64,000 nucleotides of DNA from Petrolisthes cinctipes (Eukaryota > Arthropoda > Malacostraca > Decapoda > Porcellanidae): NCBI GenBank assembly GCA_033782935.1, contig JAWQEG010001440.1:1-64000 (forward strand), in the 5' to 3' direction. The notes beneath the pieces are model-generated. The model did no database searches. It was not told the origin of the DNA and saw nothing but the letters and a program-made list of their open reading frames with translations. A program made the position numbers and the translations under genes. This document shows, in pieces, positions 61,632 to 64,000 of this stretch. Position 1 is the stretch's first letter; every line of letters begins with the position of its first letter.

Positions 61632-63158
61632 TACTTCGTGTTAGAGTATTTTCAAAATAGATGCCCAAAACATGCTCAAAATCGATATTTTGGGTGCCCA
61701 AAGTCGATATGTGCATGCATCTTCTGTACCCGTTTATATCTCAAATTCAGGCTCAAAACACCCGAAAATTTGATATTTTCGGGTCCCAGAAGCGATCTGT
61801 ACAAGCCTACTCTTTGCTAGAATGTTTTCAAAATACAGACCCAAAATATGCTCAAAATCAAATATTTTAGGTGCAAAAAGTCGATATGTGCATACATCTT
61901 TTGTACCCGTTTATATCCCAAATTCTGGCTTAAAACACCCGAAAATTCGATATTTTTGTGTCCCAGAAGCGATCTGTAAATGCCTACTCAGTGCTGGAAT
62001 ATTTTCAAAATATAGGCTCAAAACATGCTAAAAATCAATATTTTATATGTCCCAAGTCGATATGTGCATGCATGTTCTGTACCCGTTTATATCTTAAATT
62101 CAGGCTCAAAACACCCGAAAACTCGATATTTTTGGGTCCCAGAAGAGATCTGTACATGCCTACTCCGTGTTAGAGTACTTTCAAAATATAGGCCCAAAAC
62201 ATGCTGAAAATCGATATTTTAGGTGCCCAAAGTCGATATGTGCATGCATCTTCAGTACCCGTTTATATCTCAAATTCAGGCACAAAACACCCAAAAATTC
62301 AATATTTTTGGGTTCCAGAAGCGATCTGTACATGCCTACTCAGTGCTAGAAAGTTTTCAAAATATAGGCTCAAAACATGCTAAAAATCTATAATTTAGGT
62401 GTCCAAAGTCGATATGTGCATGCATCTTCTGTACCCGTATATATTTGAAATTCATTCTCAAAACACCCAAAAATTCGATATTTTTGTGTCCCAGAAGCGA
62501 TCTGTACATGCCTACTTCGTGTTAGAGTATTTTCAAAATAGATGCCCAAAACATGCTCAAAATCGATATTTTGGGTGCCCAAAGTCGATATGTGCATGCA
62601 TCTTCTGTACCCGTTTATATCTCAAATTCAGGCTCAAAACACCCGAAAATTTGATATTTTCGGGTCCCAGAAGCGATCTGTACAAGCCTACTCTTTGCTA
62701 GAATGTTTTCAAAATACAGACCCAAAATATGCTCAAAATCAAATATTTTAGGTGCAAAAAGTCGATATGTGCATACATCTTTTGTACCCGTTTATATCCC
62801 AAATTCTGGCTTAAAACACCCGAAAATTCGATATTTTTGTGTCCCAGAAGCGATCTGTAAATGCCTACTCAGTGCTGGAATATTTTCAAAATATAGGCTC
62901 AAAACATGCTAAAAATCAATATTTTATATGTCCCAAGTCGATATGTGCATGCATGTTCTGTACCCGTTTATATCTTAAATTCAGGCTCAAAACACCCGAA
63001 AACTCGATATTTTTGGGTCCCAGAAGAGATCTGTACATGCTTACTCCGTGTTAGAGTACTTTCAAAATACAGGCCCAAAACATGCTGAAAATCGATATTT
63101 TAGGTGCCCAAAGTCGATATGTGCATGCATCTTCAGTACCCGTTTATATCTCAAATTC
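61631..63158 (+). repeat. 5-mer higher-order repeat, about 1.7 copies of 881 bp
   Basis: 61661/62542, 61822/62703, 61958/62839 and 62025/62906 share an 881-bp offset. From about 63280 the sequence returns to the type seen at 59160-59760. Confidence 0.85.
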
Positions 63159-64000
63159 AGGCTCAAAACAACGGAAAATTCAATATTTTTGGGTTCCAGA
63201 AGCGATCTGTACATGCCTAGTCAGTGCTAGAACGTTTTCAATATATAGGCTCAAAACATGCTAAAAATCGATATTTTAGGTGCTAAATGTCGATATGAGC
63301 ATGCATTTTCTGTACCGGTTTATATCTCAAATTCAGGCTCAAAACACCCGAAAATTCGATAATTTTGGGTCCCAGAAGGGATATTTACATGCCTACTCAG
63401 TGCTAAAATGTTTTCAAAATATAGGCTTAATGCATGCTAAAAATCGATATTTTAGGTGTCCAAAGTCGATATGTGAATACATCTTTTGTACCCGTTTATA
63501 TCCAAAATTCACGCTCAAAACACCCGAAAATTCGATATTTTTGGGTCCCTGAAGCGATCTGTATAGGCCTACTCCGTGTTAGAGCATTTTCAAAATAAAG
63601 GCCCAAAACATGCTCAAAATCGATATTTTAGGTTCCCAAAGTCAATATGTGTATGCATCTTCTATACCCGTTTATATCCCTAATTCAGGCTAAAAACACC
63701 CGAAAATTTGATATTTTTTTGTCCCAGAAGCGTTCTGTACATGCCTACTCATTGCTAGAATACTTTCAAAATATAGGCCCAAAACATGCTAAAAATCGAT
63801 ATTTTGGGTGCCCAAAGTCGATATCAGCATGCATCTTCTGTACCCGTTTATATATCAAATTCAGGCTCAAAACACCCGAAAACTCGATATTTTTGGGTCC
63901 CAGAAGAGATCTGTACATGCCTACTCCGTGTTAGAGTACTTTCAAAATACAGGCCCAAAACATGCTCAAAATCGATATTTTAGGTGCAAAAAGTCGATAT

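Larger units (their letters stand above)
18747..64000 (+). repeat. 176-bp satellite DNA array, about 257 head-to-tail monomers
   Basis: Continuous tandem array in a single orientation, running off the window end. A typical monomer runs AAAATCGATATTTTAGGTGC, CCAAAGTCGATATGTGCATG, CATCTTCTGTACCCGTTTAT, ATCTCAAATTCAGGCTCAAA, ACACCCGAAAATTCGATATT, TTTGGGTCCCAGAAGCGATC, TGTACATGCCTACTCCGTGT, TAGAGTATTTTCAAAATACA, GGCCCAAAACATGCTG. Spacing of landmark motifs is 176 bp with rare 1-9 bp indels (for example about 9 bp missing at 22040). The many 60-119 codon ORFs are the monomer read in frames that rotate by two per copy. They end at stops in each unit and are not taken as genes. No transposon interrupts the array. 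Confidence 0.97.

Noticed and set aside
18747..64000. Hundreds of 60-198 codon ORFs through the satellite, many beginning MLKIDIL or MPKVDMC
   Set aside because: They are the 176-bp monomer in rotating frames. Most end in the same stop within one or two monomers, and differences between copies do not show protein-level constraint.
18747..64000. CRISPR-like regular repeats
   Set aside because: The repeats are contiguous 176-bp units without unique spacers, in eukaryotic DNA.
18747..64000. Telomeric repeat or rDNA spacer
   Set aside because: No TTAGG or TTAGGG runs and no rRNA-like sequence occur in the window.

Overview
This is eukaryotic, gene-poor, repeat-dominated DNA. Long (CA)n, (AAT)n and (GA)n microsatellites, several small inverted-repeat elements, two non-LTR retrotransposons of the CR1/L2/jockey type and a very large satellite array suggest an invertebrate, most plausibly a crustacean. 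That taxonomic guess is inference from repeat style only. No host gene is convincingly present. The best candidate is one possible 78-bp exon on the minus strand at 415-492, held at low confidence. Layout: (1) 1-4059 is AT-rich intergenic sequence with microsatellites, three copies of an inverted-repeat (MITE-like) family whose loops contain (AAT)n, a second repeated foldback sequence and small tandem duplications. (2) 4060-18752 is a giant interrupted palindrome. The sequence between 14985 and 18752 (about 3.77 kb) is collinear, in reverse complement, with the sequence between 4060 and 14680, once three insertions found only in the left arm are removed: a 5'-truncated CR1-like element (4518-7014, plus strand), a second CR1-like element (8425-12322, minus strand) and a 565-bp TA-flanked MITE (12424-12988). 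What remains of the left arm is about 3.66 kb, nearly the same length as the right arm. The centre holds a 29-bp CA-rich minisatellite in opposite orientations (13528-14680 and 14985-16108) around a C-rich block. G-rich foldback units with TTAA at their ends are scattered through both arms. (3) From about 18747 to the end of the window (64000) lies one uninterrupted head-to-tail satellite of 176-bp monomers, about 257 copies. The monomer is itself an old dimer of two 88-bp halves (59 of 88 positions identical in an ungapped hand alignment), carries a CENP-B-box-like 17-mer, and is organised into several successive local higher-order repeats (19-mer, 9-mer, 14-mer, 12-mer, 21-mer and 5-mer blocks). 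The array may be centromeric or pericentromeric heterochromatin, with the palindrome and its insertions at the edge. Nearly all the long open frames are not genes: those in the minisatellite and the satellite exist because these repeats lack stops in some frames. The only real protein-coding relics are the retrotransposon ORFs, all broken by in-frame stop codons.
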